Notes: generated from the sequence alone by a model not told the origin. A DNA stretch of 53,203 bases from Magnaporthiopsis rhizophila (GCA_003049465.1 PYSS01000177.1:1-53203); one strand, 5' to 3'. Numbered from the stretch's first letter, positions 9,470-20,100 are shown. Program-made: numbers and translations.

Positions 9470-9554
9470 GCTGGAATGGAGTAGTGGTTAACTCGTTGCC
9501 CTCCCACAACGAACGTAGAAGGCAGAAACTCGGGTTCGAACCCCGATTCCAGCA
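9470..9554 (+). tRNA. tRNA-Gly(CCC) with a 13-nt intron
   Basis: Complete cloverleaf. Acceptor GCTGGAA (9470-9476) pairs with TTCCAGC (9547-9553), discriminator A at 9554. D stem GAGT/ACTC closes loop AGTGGTTA. Anticodon stem TTGCC (9496-9500) pairs with GGCAG (9521-9525). The loop reads C-T-CCC-A, giving anticodon CCC at 9503-9505. Intron CAACGAACGTAGA (9507-9519) follows position 37, the standard eukaryotic site. T arm TCGGG-TTCGAAC-CCCGA. The last bases of the A-box (AGTGG) and a canonical B-box (GGTTCGAAC) are present and a T-run follows. Mature length 72 nt; CCA is not encoded, as expected for a nuclear eukaryotic tRNA. Confidence 0.9.
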
Positions 9555-9557
9555 GGC

Positions 9558-9566
9558 TTTTTTTTC
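9558..9566 (+). terminator. Pol III T-run terminator of tRNA-Gly
   Basis: Nine consecutive T four bases after the tRNA discriminator base, then CC and another T-run. Confidence 0.8.
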
Positions 9567-10140
9567 CTTTTTTTTGGCTTTTGGGCGGATACGGTTCGAT
9601 TACCGTTTACACTGCCCAAATGCCGAAAGGATATGGGCGTATAAAAGGGCTCACCAGCATAAAGAACCAGCTGTTAACCCCAAAAGCCGCATATGATATT
9701 GCACACGTGAAAGCGTACGAATAGGTGGTGATGCCGGCTGCCGGTCGCTGGCGATTCCATTCGATACCGGGATCAGGGGTGATCATTTATTGCAAGGGCT
9801 AGGAAGAATAAATGAGAAGCCGGATAGTGGTGGGCAGTTGATGAGACAAATGAATTGGCCTTTTTGGGATCGTTTGCTTCCAGTGCCAACCAACTGCTAT
9901 TGGGGCATGACGGTGAAGATCACGCCCCAGCTGCCGGTCCTTTCTCTTTTGCTATCGCGAGGCCCAGGGAATCTACTGTAGGGCCTCGCCTGTTGATACA
10001 GCCGCTGGCCACCTCCTTTGCCACGCCGTTTGCCACCTTTTTTGCCAGCTCCTAAGCTGGGCCCAGCACGATAAATATATAAAGCCGGCCACCCTCCCAC
10101 CTTTGGATTTAGAAATTTTTGACGGCCAAAGGGCCGGGGG
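9567..10140. other. Intergenic stretch, no gene recognised
   Basis: Holds a detached copy of the 133-bp repeat (about 9900-9980) and, near 10000-10050, alternating GCCACC/TTTGCCA motifs. No supported open frame. It ends in five G bases at the assembly gap. Confidence 0.35.
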
Positions 10141-10180
10141 NNNNNNNNNNNNNNNNNNNNNNNNNNNNNNNNNNNNNNNN
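10141..10180. other. Assembly gap (40 N)
   Basis: Forty consecutive N, preceded by GGGGG (10136-10140). Confidence 0.99.
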
Positions 10181-10204
10181 GGGGGGGGGGGGGGGGGGGG
10201 GGGG
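10181..10204. repeat. Poly-G homopolymer next to the gap
   Basis: Twenty-four consecutive G directly after the N run. With the five G before it, this suggests a long G homopolymer, real or a sequencing artefact, that broke the assembly. Confidence 0.9.
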
Positions 10205-10238
10205 CCTAAGGGCCAGGCAAGTTGCAAATAGGACCAAA

Positions 10239-10432
10239 TGTGATAGGTCATGCCACGAGCCGGTCGTTGGTAGGGACCAGGATGGTATTATTGTTAGAGA
10301 TGGAGAGAGGAAAAGGAAGAGGTGCTGCTCGAGGGAAAGACGGAGGCCTGGCGCCCGATATATACGTGAGCCCGGGGCTTAGGGGCTTGCCCCCTAAGTC
10401 CCGAGATCCGTGCTCAGCACGGATCCGTAACA
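10239..10432 (-). mobile_element. Solo LTR, 194 bp, with CCAAA target-site duplication
   Basis: Flanked by CCAAA on both sides (10234-10238 and 10433-10437). Plus-strand ends are TGTGATAGG and CCGTAACA, so on the minus strand it starts TGTTACGG and ends CTATCACA, the TG..CA rule. The minus orientation is chosen because a TATATAT box lies about 70 bp in from the TGTTACGG end. A perfect inverted repeat, GATCCGTGCT-C-AGCACGGATC (10405-10425), sits near that end. It is not AT-skewed like the elements in the right-hand block. Its family differs from the TGTTACGACC LTRs. Confidence 0.75.
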
Positions 10433-10446
10433 CCAAATAAAATAAA

Positions 10447-10464
10447 ATGTTTTTTTTTTTTTTT
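10447..10464. repeat. Poly-T tract
   Basis: A run of T just beyond the solo LTR target-site duplication, interrupted only at the far end. It could be the reverse of a poly-A tail of an unrelated retroposed sequence; nothing else supports that. Confidence 0.5.
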
Positions 10465-10499
10465 ACTACCGTCCGAATTAGGAAATTTGTTTGCAAATG

Positions 10500-11033
10500 T
10501 GACATAACAAGCAGCCGCAGCAGCAGCAGCCGTTACCAGCCTCAACCGCAGATGATGACGGGCTGCCCTCCGCCCCAGCACCAGGAGTTGGAATGCCAGC
10601 TTTTGCACATGCTCGCCGTGCGGCGGCTGCATGCTGGCTACGTGCCTGCCATGTATCCGCAAGTTTCGCCAGACCCCATCTGCTGCACCACAAGCCTCCT
10701 CCTGTTCGCGACCCCAAAACCCAAAACGAACAGTGGTGGGCAAGTAGTCAGAGCGCATGGTTGACCCCTCGCTTAAAAGGTACGAGGTTTTAACCCGGAG
10801 TGCCTGATTATGGGCGGAATCACCTAGGTACATGGGCCTGGACTTCGTTTACGCCATGATTAAGCGCACGGAGATGCGCGGGAAGTTCGGCATCGGGGGC
10901 AGCGGTTTCGGCGACTCCTGCGCCATCCTCCTACTGGTTGGTGCCCGTGCTGCGTTGTTCTCCAAAACGCAAGTTCCGGGCGGTTCTTGTGCCCGATGGG
11001 ATGCACTTTACTTACGAAACCCGCCGAAAATAG
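10500..11033 (+). pseudogene. PLAC8-family cysteine-rich membrane protein pseudogene
   Basis: Plus-strand frames spell a PLAC8 (Cys-rich domain) protein broken by frameshifts and stops. From 10589: WNASFCTCSPCGGCMLATCL then PCIRKF. From about 10758: MVDPSLKRYEVLTRSA, a TGA, then LWAESPRYMGLDFVY and MIKRTEMRGKFGIGGSGFGD. Then a frameshift to WCPCCVVLQ near 10945. These are the family's hallmarks in order: CxC..C..C at the start, DPSL.YE, the KRTEMR.K(F/Y)GI.GSGF.D block and the second WCPCC. A Gln/Pro-rich stretch precedes it (about 10510-10550). At least one extra T at 10588-10589, a TAG near 10750 and a TGA near 10808 disable it, and about 75 bp of unmatched sequence (possible intron or insertion) separates the halves. 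Members act at membranes in metal resistance or cell-size control. The base composition is not RIP-like. Confidence 0.75.
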
Positions 11034-11116
11034 GACAACGAGGTCGGGTCCCGTGTTAGCGGCGAGCCCGGCCACGCGGCAATTGTTACAGTTTTGGTTT
11101 GATATTAATGTATCCA

Positions 11117-11190
11117 GCCCCGTGGTGCAGTGGTTCAGCACCGGGCGAACCTTTTTCGAAAGGTCGCAGGTTCGACTCCTGCCAGGGGCA
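11117..11190 (+). tRNA. Degenerate tRNA-like sequence (possible pseudo-tRNA)
   Basis: A-box TGGTGCAGTGG and exact B-box GGTTCGACTCC are present. D stem GTGC/GCAC and T stem GCAGG/CCTGC are perfect. Acceptor pairs only GCCCC/GGGGC (five of seven, unless G at 11122 is a bulge). The anticodon arm does not fold as 5-bp stem with 7-nt loop; CGAA/TTCG or CCTTT/AAAGG hairpins compete, so no anticodon can be assigned. A CCA follows the discriminator A (11191-11193), and a TTTTT terminator lies at 11196-11200. Best read as a decayed tRNA gene or the head of a tRNA-derived SINE. Confidence 0.5.
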
Positions 11191-11195
11191 CCAGG

Positions 11196-11200
11196 TTTTT
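11196..11200 (+). terminator. Pol III TTTTT terminator after the tRNA-like sequence
   Basis: Five T three bases after the CCA. Confidence 0.5.
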
Positions 11201-12088
11201 GTGTTTCGTGCGAACGTTGCACGCAAAAAAAACCTTAAACCACCTCAACATTTCCCCACACGTAACAAATCCAAAAATCGCCCCACAGATAATAACAGCC
11301 CTTATCTGCTATCGAAGATCCACAAAACGAAAACAACGCATCCCCACGTCGATCCAGGCAAAGGCCACTCGTTAGGCTTGCATTATGGGTTTTTTCCCCA
11401 AACCGTGCAGTTGGGGGCTGCACATAAGAAACAAAAAAACAAACAAGCACAAGGATAAACCGAACTGGTCCACCGGGATAAGCTGCACCGAAGTTGCCGC
11501 TAGGGGAAAGAATTACCGATAACGATAACGCCCGAATAATAAAGCGGGGGAATAAAAAAGGCGCCGGAGGAAAGGAAAGGGTGCGCTATTAAGGCGGCAG
11601 GTCCTGGAAAAAAAACAAGGCTCGTGGAAGGGGCCGGTTTGGCCAGGGTGGAACAAGATAAGTGGGTAAAAAGGAGGATATGAGAAACCCATAACGACCT
11701 TGCAAATAAGCATGCTCGTAATCGTGCCAGTGGGTTCGGTACGCTCGTGATCGTATTTGTTTAATTATTAACGCTTAGATAGCTATAAGCCAAAAATAGC
11801 ACGAAGCGGACGCGGATAGGAGGGAAAACGCTAAACGTGGGAAAGGTTTAATCCGGCCCTGTACCAGGGAACGGTTACCCCCCCCAAGATGTATCAAGAT
11901 AGGTAATTACTCCCTATGGCTTATATAAGTCGAAAGGGGTAAATAAATCTATATTAATGCATCCAGGTAGGAACATTAAAGCGGTATGCCTTTTAAAGTT
12001 TCGGTGATGACCGAATGTCCTTCTTTTCTTATCCCGGCTGACTCGTTTAGGAGGCGGGCATGTCCGACTGCCTCGCCGTAGCAGCCGC
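11201..12088. other. Upstream intergenic region of the 12326 gene
   Basis: No supported open frame or RNA gene. A- and C-rich near 11220-11450. It probably contains the promoter region of the secreted-protein gene downstream; no specific operator recognised. Confidence 0.4.
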
Positions 12089-12121
12089 TTGCCGCGGAGT
12101 CGGAATCTGCCTCGTTCGTTT

Positions 12122-12129
12122 TATATAAA
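12122..12129 (+). promoter_or_regulatory. TATA box and pyrimidine-rich leader of the 12326 gene
   Basis: TATATAAA about 200 bp before the ATG. From about 12160 to 12300 the coding strand is strikingly C/T-rich (TTTTTTTTTCCCTTTCTCC, TCTCTTCTCCTTCCCG). CT-rich tracts near the start point are typical of well-expressed filamentous fungal genes, so the 5' UTR is probably 140-170 nt. Confidence 0.6.
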
Positions 12130-12325
12130 TACCTTTGGGTGCTTCTGTCGAAAAGAATTTGTTTTTTTTTTCCCTTTCTCCATCATCAGATTTCGATCTC
12201 TCTTCTCCTTCCCGTTCATTCCTTTGTTTTCCTTTTATCGTCTCATACAGTCTTTTCCAAACAAATACGATTTACTTTTTGCTTTCTTCCGACTTTTAAA
12301 AGCAACTCAACAACAACCGCCAAAA

Positions 12326-12706
12326 ATGCAAGTTTCCAAAGTCGCCCTCCTCATGGCCCTGACCGCCATCGGCGCCATCGGCGCCCCGACCCACGACTTC
12401 GAAGCCGGTTTGGAACACGGTGGCGTCACCGTCAACAAGCGCTCCCAGAATGGCATGGGCGGCCCGCTCGGCCCGCGCCCTAAGCAATACAATCGTCCAG
12501 AGCTCCGTACCAACTTGGAGACGGTTCACGACAGCAACAAGGAAGGTCATGGAATGGGCCGATCGACCGGTCGCAGATTTGGTAGCGACGAGTTGAAAAA
12601 GCCCAAGAAGTCCCACGTTTCCCAGTATCCCACATCTGGTACTGTAAACAAGCCAACCAGGATCGAACAGAGCAAGGCTGGGAAAAAGGGTGGAGGGTCT
12701 AAGTAA
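12326..12706 (+). CDS. Small secreted basic protein, cysteine-free
   Basis: 126 aa, single exon. Residues 1-20 (MQVSKVALLMALTAIGAIGA) form a clean signal peptide cleaved before PTHDFEAG. A Lys-Arg pair at 38-39 (TVNKR/SQN) is a candidate Kex2 site, so residues 21-39 may be a propeptide. The mature part has no cysteine and is rich in Gly, Lys, Arg, Ser and Asn, ending KAGKKGGGSK; it should be strongly basic and probably disordered. I chose this ATG, not the in-frame one at 12089, because CCGCCAAAAATGCA is a good fungal start context, the signal peptide begins here, and the TATA box at 12122 and CT-rich leader lie between the two. No family recognised. It lies about 230 bp from the first retrotransposon LTR of the AT-rich block, a setting in which effector candidates are often found; function is inference. 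Confidence 0.8.
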   Translation: MQVSKVALLMALTAIGAIGAPTHDFEAGLEHGGVTVNKRSQNGMGGPLGPRPKQYNRPELRTNLETVHDSNKEGHGMGRSTGRRFGSDELKKPKKSHVSQYPTSGTVNKPTRIEQSKAGKKGGGSK

Positions 12707-12714
12707 ACCGGCGT

Positions 12715-12738
12715 TTGTTACCGCGGCTATGGTAACAA
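12715..12738 (+). promoter_or_regulatory. Perfect inverted repeat just after the stop codon
   Basis: TTGTTACC and GGTAACAA, 8-bp perfect arms with an 8-nt loop, begin eight bases after the TAA of the secreted-protein gene. It could form a hairpin in the mRNA 3' UTR; role unknown. Confidence 0.5.
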
Positions 12739-12932
12739 TTGGTTAAATGCACGGGCGGGGCGGCGTGGTAGCAAACCCCACAACGGAAGACCCTTGTACC
12801 TTGGTCGAGCTCCGTGCTTTTTTTTTTCATTTCAACTGTCACACGGGGATTGCCGTTCAGGCGCTGGCCCCCTGGTACTAACGAACACCAGAACGTCAGG
12901 CGATTGGGGCGGTTCCGTGAATATAAAACCCT

Positions 12933-13359
12933 TGTTACAATCACAGGCCTTCTGCTCCTAGGGTAGGGCACCTAGGGGCAGTATTCAGCAGTATTGGTCT
13001 TGTAAGGTTGCTTTGAACGTGATCTGTGGTCTGGTAGGAACTGTTGTCTGTTATTGCTTGCCCAAAGGGATGCTTTAGAGCTAACTTAGGTTAACTGATG
13101 CCGAAGCCTCAATTAAAAGCTATCTAGGGGAAAAAGCCCTTCCCTTTTATATACCCGAGGCTTTTCGAGCCTTTTGGCGTGCTATATTTGCTATATTCAT
13201 AACAGTTATAGCACCTGGCCTTTAAGTAAACTGTTACGTAACCTCTAACAGCCTGGCTTTAACTGTTTGGCCCTTGGCCTTTGCAATTGCGGGATAAAAG
13301 TATCCTATTAGGGCTTAACCTTCCAACCTTTTTGTTTTTTGCTAGTTGTGATTCTAATA
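12933..13359 (-). repeat. LTR (3' LTR of a minus-strand gypsy element)
   Basis: Plus strand starts TGTTACAATCACAGGCC and ends near TTCTAATA before CCAGG; reversed it matches the TGTTACGACC...GATTGTAACA family. 427 bp, moderately RIP-mutated. It marks the left border of the large AT-rich block. Left flank ACCCT; the partner LTR is not found in the window. Confidence 0.8.
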
Positions 13360-16300
13360 CCAGGTTTTCTTTTTAGGCCATATTTTTTTTAGCCATACCT
13401 GTTGTCCTATTTGTCTTTAATTTGATAAATGCATTTTTTTCACCTATTTTTATTTATTTTTCTGATAATATATTTAGCCAGGTGCAAAAATGTAAGCTGG
13501 CGCTTTTAACCGTTTATCGGGATAATTTTTTTTGCTATTTTATTATTTTTTGTTTTTATACTTTTTTGTTCTAATTATGAGGCTAATAGCTTTATTTAAT
13601 GTGATATATTTTTTTGTAACCGTTCGCGTTACGAGTAATATATTTATTAAAATTATTCTTACTGCAATATTTTTGGTCCGATACTCGAGTACCTTTTTTT
13701 TATAATATTTAGCATATATGCATAAAAAAGCGTTAAAAGCTGCAAAAAAAAATATCGATCGGTTAATGCAAAAATTAAACATTTTTTGGAAATAAAAAAA
13801 CAGTGGCGAAAAAAACTAACCTGTGCAATCCGTTATAAGATTGCCAGTATTAAGGAACTGGAACGGATTAAACAAAAGGAGAAGGCCGCAAAAATGGCTG
13901 CTTTTGCCCCCCTTAATTCCCTGTTTTTCGGGCTTTTTTTACTGCTTTTTATCTGGGCAAACCTTAGGGTTATTCCTGATCCCGATTTATTTGCCTTTTT
14001 TAATTAGATTGGTTATTTTTTTTCAATAACCTTTTTTAGTTATATAGCGCAATAATAATATATTTGTTTTTAAACGAAAAGCCCTGGGTTTAACTTTTTT
14101 AATATAATTTAGGTATATAACCAGAAACGTTCACGCTTTTTTGTTTGCATAGCACATTTATTTTGCTTCTTAACCCTTTTATAATTATTTTTGCCGATAT
14201 TTTTATAAAACTTTCCGGCAATTTATAAAGTTTATTTTTTTTACGTATTATATTTGTATTTATATCCTGCCCATTTAACCAAATACGATTATTTACCGTA
14301 ATATATTTTGTTATTAAGGATTTTTTTAATTTCCTATTTTTGGTTTGGGTTGATTTCTATTAATTTTATGCTTTCGAACTAAACAGTGCTAATCTAGCAA
14401 AAAAATGTAAAAAAAAGGGTAAATTTTTATAATTAACAATAATTAAAATTTATAATTAATTTTCAAAATTATTTTTTTAATTTTAAATAATCCAAACTTT
14501 TTATAATTCAGTTTATTATTTGGCCGTTTTATTTTAATATTGCAGCGTAAAAGATAAATGTTATCCCTTTTTTTAAAAATTAGTTTTTTAAACTTTTTTT
14601 TATTTGTTTGGATAAATATGCATTTCTGAAATAATCCGTAAAATTTGTGCCTATTGGCTTTATTTTTAGCGTAATTTTTATAATCTTTTATTATTTTGCA
14701 AATTGTGGTTTGGGTTTCGGTAAATCCGTAATATTATTATAGTTTTTTCCAGGTTTTGGTTATTTTTTAATATTTATAAACCAACTAATTATAAATTTGT
14801 TAAATTTTTTTAGGGGTTTATTTTTTAAGGTGCAATTTTTGCTAGCATTTGCTATGCTAAAACTAAAAACCCGTTTGGTTTTTATATTAAGATTATGTGC
14901 ATGTTTAGTGGCATTTTATCCTTATGGTTCAATTTATAGCTTAATGCATTTATCTGTCCGTTTTCCGATTTCTTTTTATATTTAATCTGTAAATTATAAT
15001 CCTGGAAAAATTAATATCACCGGATTTGTTATTTATTTAATATTTGGCAAATAATAAAATGTGCTAAATTTTTATAATTTGTATAAATTATAACCTAATG
15101 GTTTATTTGGCACAAATATACCTTTTATTTTTTTAATATTCAAATAATAATTATAAATTTTTTATTATGGATTGGGTAATTTAGTTTCGGTTTATTAAGC
15201 ATATATAATAGGAAAATATAAAGGTGCAGCTTTTTATTATTATTTTATTGGCTAAATTGGGCCCCGATCGCCAAATCCGATATATCGGTTTTAATTTTAA
15301 AAGGTTTATCGGGGTTTAATAAAGTTAATACTGGTTTTTATATTATAGCTTTTTTTAGCAAATTAAAAATCTTTTATTTTTATATCCCTTAATGGAATTG
15401 GATATTATTTTGGTAAAATTTATAAATAAAAGCGCTATTTTGCTAAAATTCCGGATAAACCGGCGGTAAAAATTTAAAAAGCCCAAAAAGCCTTATATTT
15501 TTTTAATATTAATTGGTTTAGGCTATTTCTTAATTGTTTATACCTTTTCGCGTTTTATTTGTACCTGTTTTGGTATAACCATATATTTTAAAAAGGTAAT
15601 TTTTTATATTCGCTATGCGCATTTTTCGGGTTTAAATAAAAGTTTTGCATTTTGCAACTTTTGCAAAATTTTGTGCATATATTTTTTATATTTTTTTAGC
15701 ATTTCCGAAAAAATCAAAATATTATCCAGATAAACAAATATAAAAATATTTAAATATTTTCGTAACATATGGTTAATTATCCGCTGGAATATAACTGGTG
15801 CATTAATAAATCCGAAAATTTTTACCAATAATTTATATATTTCCAGCCGGATTTAAAAAGTGGTTTTTTATTTGTTTCCTTTTTTAATTTTTAAGAAATT
15901 ATATGCTTTGTATAAATTTAAAACTATAAATTATTTGGCTTTGTTAAATTTGTTTTATAATTTATTAATAAAAAGCAAAAAATATTAATTTTTTATTATA
16001 ATTTTATCTAATAAATAATAATCGATATATATTTGTTTTTTTTTGTTTTTTTAAGGATAAATAATATTTTATATTTTATTGGAAAATCCGAAAATTAAAT
16101 AATGCCTTATTTTAGGTTTTTTGCAAATTATTTTGTAATAACTTTTGTTATTTGGGGTTTAACCGGTATAATTTTTAATAATTAACTTATATTTCTGGTT
16201 TAAATTGAATTTTATAATTAAACAATTCATATTTCGGAAATATTATTCCCAAGTTTTTTTTGGTATAATTTTTAGTACCGGTGGTATTTTTCAGGAACAT

Positions 16301-16718
16301 TTTTCAAGTATTCGCGTGTTTATTTATTAGGCGGATTATAATTTTGATTATAATCCTTTATAATTTTTATTTTTTAATTCTTAATCTTGATTATACCTTT
16401 TTTTAAATTATAATTTTGGTTATAATTTTTTTTTATAATTTTGCCTTTATTTTTGGGATTTTTTGCTGTTAAGGTTAATATTGCCTAATAATTATAAGTT
16501 TATTAGTGCAGTTTGTTAGGCTTAATTGCCAAATTTTGCTATTATTATAGCAATTTTATCTGGCTTTTATTTTTTATGGTCCGGGGCCTGTAATTATTGG
16601 GCTTTTTTGTTTTCCGATAATAATTTTTTTTATTGGATTTTTTCCAAAATTTAATTTATTAGGGGATTAAACTTTTTAAACCAGGGGAAACCCAAAATTA
16701 GATTTTTTCCTTTTATAT
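13360..16718 (-). mobile_element. Truncated Ty3/gypsy element: RT, RNase H, integrase, 3' region (RIP-mutated)
   Basis: Read on the minus strand. A protease-adjacent segment (LGFPWFKKFNPLI) is near 16680. RT is at about 15,600-16,200; 15613-15828 reads FGFINAPVIFQR..FVYLDNILIFS, where YLDN is the YLDD catalytic motif with D to N. RNase H lies at about 15,200-15,550, integrase about 14,300-15,000, then a 3' region with open frames on both strands (13,540-14,010). Numerous in-frame TAA/TAG show RIP-type decay. The 5' part is cut off by the plus-strand LTR at 16719. Non-functional. Confidence 0.75.
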
Positions 16719-17171
16719 TGTTACGACCACGGCCAGCAGGACAGAGGGGTTGGGAGGCTAGGCCCCAACGGGACGCCTTTATCCCGCAGTTGCAAAAGCC
16801 AGGGTACCGGAGGTCATATAACAAGCTTATCTAAGGCCAGGTGCTATATTTGCTATAAACATAGCATATATAGCACGCCAAGGCCAGGTGTTATATTTGT
16901 TATAAATATAGCACATATAGCACAGATATGATACGGAGGGGTTACAGGTACATAAAAGGATATTTTTGTCCTGTTTAAAGGAGGTTTTTAACTAAGGTTT
17001 CGGTATTAATTAATTTAAGTTAGCTTTAAGGTATCCCTTTGGGCAAGCAATAACAGATAATATTTTTACCAAACCCCCAAATTATGTGCAAAGTAACCTT
17101 GTAAGATCAGTATTGCTTAATACTGCCCCTAGATACTTTATTTTAGAAGCAGAAGGTTTGTGATTATAATA
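16719..17171 (+). repeat. LTR, 5' LTR of a plus-strand gypsy element
   Basis: Starts TGTTACGACCACGG, ends GATTATAATA (RIP form of GATTGTAACA), 453 bp. The centre has two copies of a palindromic motif (GCTATATTTGCTATAAACAT.., TGTTATATTTGTTATAAATA..). Closest in type to the LTRs at 32698-33147 and 35757-36219. Confidence 0.85.
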
Positions 17172-20100
17172 TTTTAACTAATCCTATTCAACATTTACCG
17201 AAGGTATAAATAATAAATAATTATATTAATTGCAATTAAAAAAATTAAAACCGTTATTATTAATAACAAAAATTATGATAATTTTGCCACGGCCGTAAGG
17301 ATTTCTATTAAAAAATTTGAAAAATTTAAAAAAATACCCAAAATAATCCTTATTTATAAATTTCTTACTCCGGATAAGTATAACAGAAAGGAAGGCAAAT
17401 TTAAAATCTTTTTTACGAAATACAAAAGTTGTTTTAAATTTTATCAGGATAATTTCCAAAACAATTACCAAAAAATAGCGTATACTATTATTTGCTTTAA
17501 TAGCAAAATTAAAAACTGGTTCAAATTTGTATAGGCCGATCATTTTAAAAGAAATAACAAATCGAGCAAATTTATCAAACTAATATTTGCGAATTTCGAA
17601 AAGTTTGGTAAAAAATTGCCAAAATATTCGGGTAAATGGATAAAAAGCAAATAGCCGAAAGAAAGTTATTTTAGCGGTGCTAAAAAGGATTAACATTTAT
17701 TTATGCTGCTAAATTTTAACAATTTATTAATAAATTTGACTGGACGGAAAATACCAAAATGTTTCAGTTTTATTAAGGATTAAGGAATAATATAAAGGAT
17801 AAATTTGCAAAAAAAAAGGCTTAAAAATTTTGTTAATTATATTACCAAAAGCATTTATATTAGCGACAAATTATATAAATAATACCTGAAAAAAAGGTTT
17901 AATAACCCTAGCCAATGCAATAAAGCAATAAGATAAACCAGAAAAAAGCCAGATAATAATAATTTATTACGCATGGAATGCATTCAGGATTTATGGATTT
18001 ATTTGCAGGGGTTATATATTTTTAGTAACAGCAAAAATAGCACGGAAAACAAAAATGCATTAAATAACAAAATGCCAAATACGGAAATTGTTTTAAATAC
18101 AAATAACAGGGGTATATTAAAAAGGATTATTCCCAAAAACAGTTTGCAGTTATTCGATACATGGATCAGGAAAAAGCCCTATATTTTGGGGCCTTATATA
18201 GCTGGATATATTGCTTTAATAATAAATATTTTATATATAAGTTGGATAAGGACGGGACGGGCTGGTACCCCTAATGGAGGGTTACTGTTACCTAATAAAT
18301 CGATTGGTTAAAATTTAGTTGCGATAAATGCAAGGATAAAAAAATGGACAAATTCGAGGAATCAGAATATAATGGTTTGGAATGGTTGTACTGGTCAGAT
18401 AGGATCCTTATAACAATTAAGCTTAAAGAATTGGCCAGGCAAAAAATGCTAGGACCGGCCAGTAAGCTTGCAAAAAATATTACCGAAGCTTTGCGGAAGG
18501 AGCGGCGCGCTTTATAGCAAATTATTGCAATATTTAGGAGTTTGTTAACCCAGAAAAAAGTATTGGAAATATTTATTAAGGATAAGAATAAAAGAAGTTT
18601 TAATACCGATGCTAAAATTGACCAAAAGCTATTTGGATAAATGTATTTAACCAGGAAATTAGGAGGAGAAAACCTCAAATTGGGTAAGTTTTGGGCAATT
18701 ATAAAAGCAGATTCCAGTGTAACCCAGGAATAGTATACCGAAATAACGAATATAGGAAAAACGTATACCGCACACCGAGAATAGGGCAAGGTGTTTTACC
18801 AAAAAGTTTATATTTATACTTATAAAATATTAGCGTACTTGTTATTTAAAATATGGCCAAACAATCCGGAGGAATCCGGAAATTATAAACTGTATTGCAG
18901 GGTGCTTATAATAAAAAATAATGGATAATATTTGGATTAGGGCCGAAATAACCAAATTATTCATTATTACGAAAAAAATATGCACCAAATACAGTATTAA
19001 AAAAACGATCCATTTTTATATTAGCAAAATTATATAATTATAAAAGATTATAAAAATTTGGCGGTAAATGGCCCTGGGTATATTGGGATTTTTTGGGCGA
19101 AATATTTATATTATGCCTATAATAATTATTTGTTTAAAAAACTGAAAAATAATTGGTTTTTAATAAAAAATAACGAAAAGCTTTAAGCCCTGCCCAAATA
19201 AAAACAGCAATTGCCTAAATGGCAAATTGTGTTACGCGATTATATTAAAAAAATAGCCATATTTGCTTTAACACCCCATTATTTTATGGCATGGATAGCA
19301 GGATTATTTTTGCATTATATTTGCAAAAAAGTGAAATACAAATGCCATGTTGAAAAAAAGGCCAGAAATTGGCAAACTGGATAATTTTATTTCGGTTACC
19401 AGTATAAGCCAAAAAATTAGGATATTTTACCGGAACAAGGGTCCGGTACGGATGGAAAAAAAATAAATTAAAACAATCCTAGCAAAAATTACGGGTAATT
19501 ACCCGCTATATATCAGAAAAATAATTAAATAGCAAGGATAATAATTAATAATAATGGTTAATTGCGGATTTAACAAAAATTATATTGCATTAGGAACGGT
19601 AGTAAAGTACGGTATACCGATACATTAAAAATAACAGTTATACGGCTTTAGAACCGTGGAAAAAAAACCAGTTACTTATAATAATGGGGTAATTAATTTA
19701 AAAATAGATCGATTTAAGTTCGAAATTGCAGGAAAAATTTATAAGGTTATTTTGGATGTTATAAATATAAAAGGAAGAGATTCAATTTGGGTTTTTTTTG
19801 GTTTAAGGAATTTAATCCCCTAATAAATTTGGTTTCGGAGGAAATTTAATGAAAGAAATTATTATCGAAAAATAAGGAAGCCTAATAATTATAGGCCCTG
19901 AACTATAAAAATAAAAGCGAGATAGGATTATTATAATAATAGCAGAATTTGGCAATTAATTTTGGCAAATTATATTAATAAATTTGCAATTATCAGGCAG
20001 CATTGGCCTTAATAGCAAAAAATCCCAAAAATAAGGGCAAAGTTATAAAAAAAATTATAACCAAAATTATGATTTACAAAAAGGCATAACTAAAATTAAT

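Noticed and set aside
10740..10830. Second tRNA near 10,760 (GGTTTTAACCC as a B-box)
   Set aside because: B-box lacks TTCGA, no cloverleaf forms, and the segment reads as PLAC8 coding sequence (DPSLKRYEVL).
12699..12971. 90-codon minus-strand frame downstream of the secreted protein
   Set aside because: Overlaps the gene's 3' end and the LTR, no motif.
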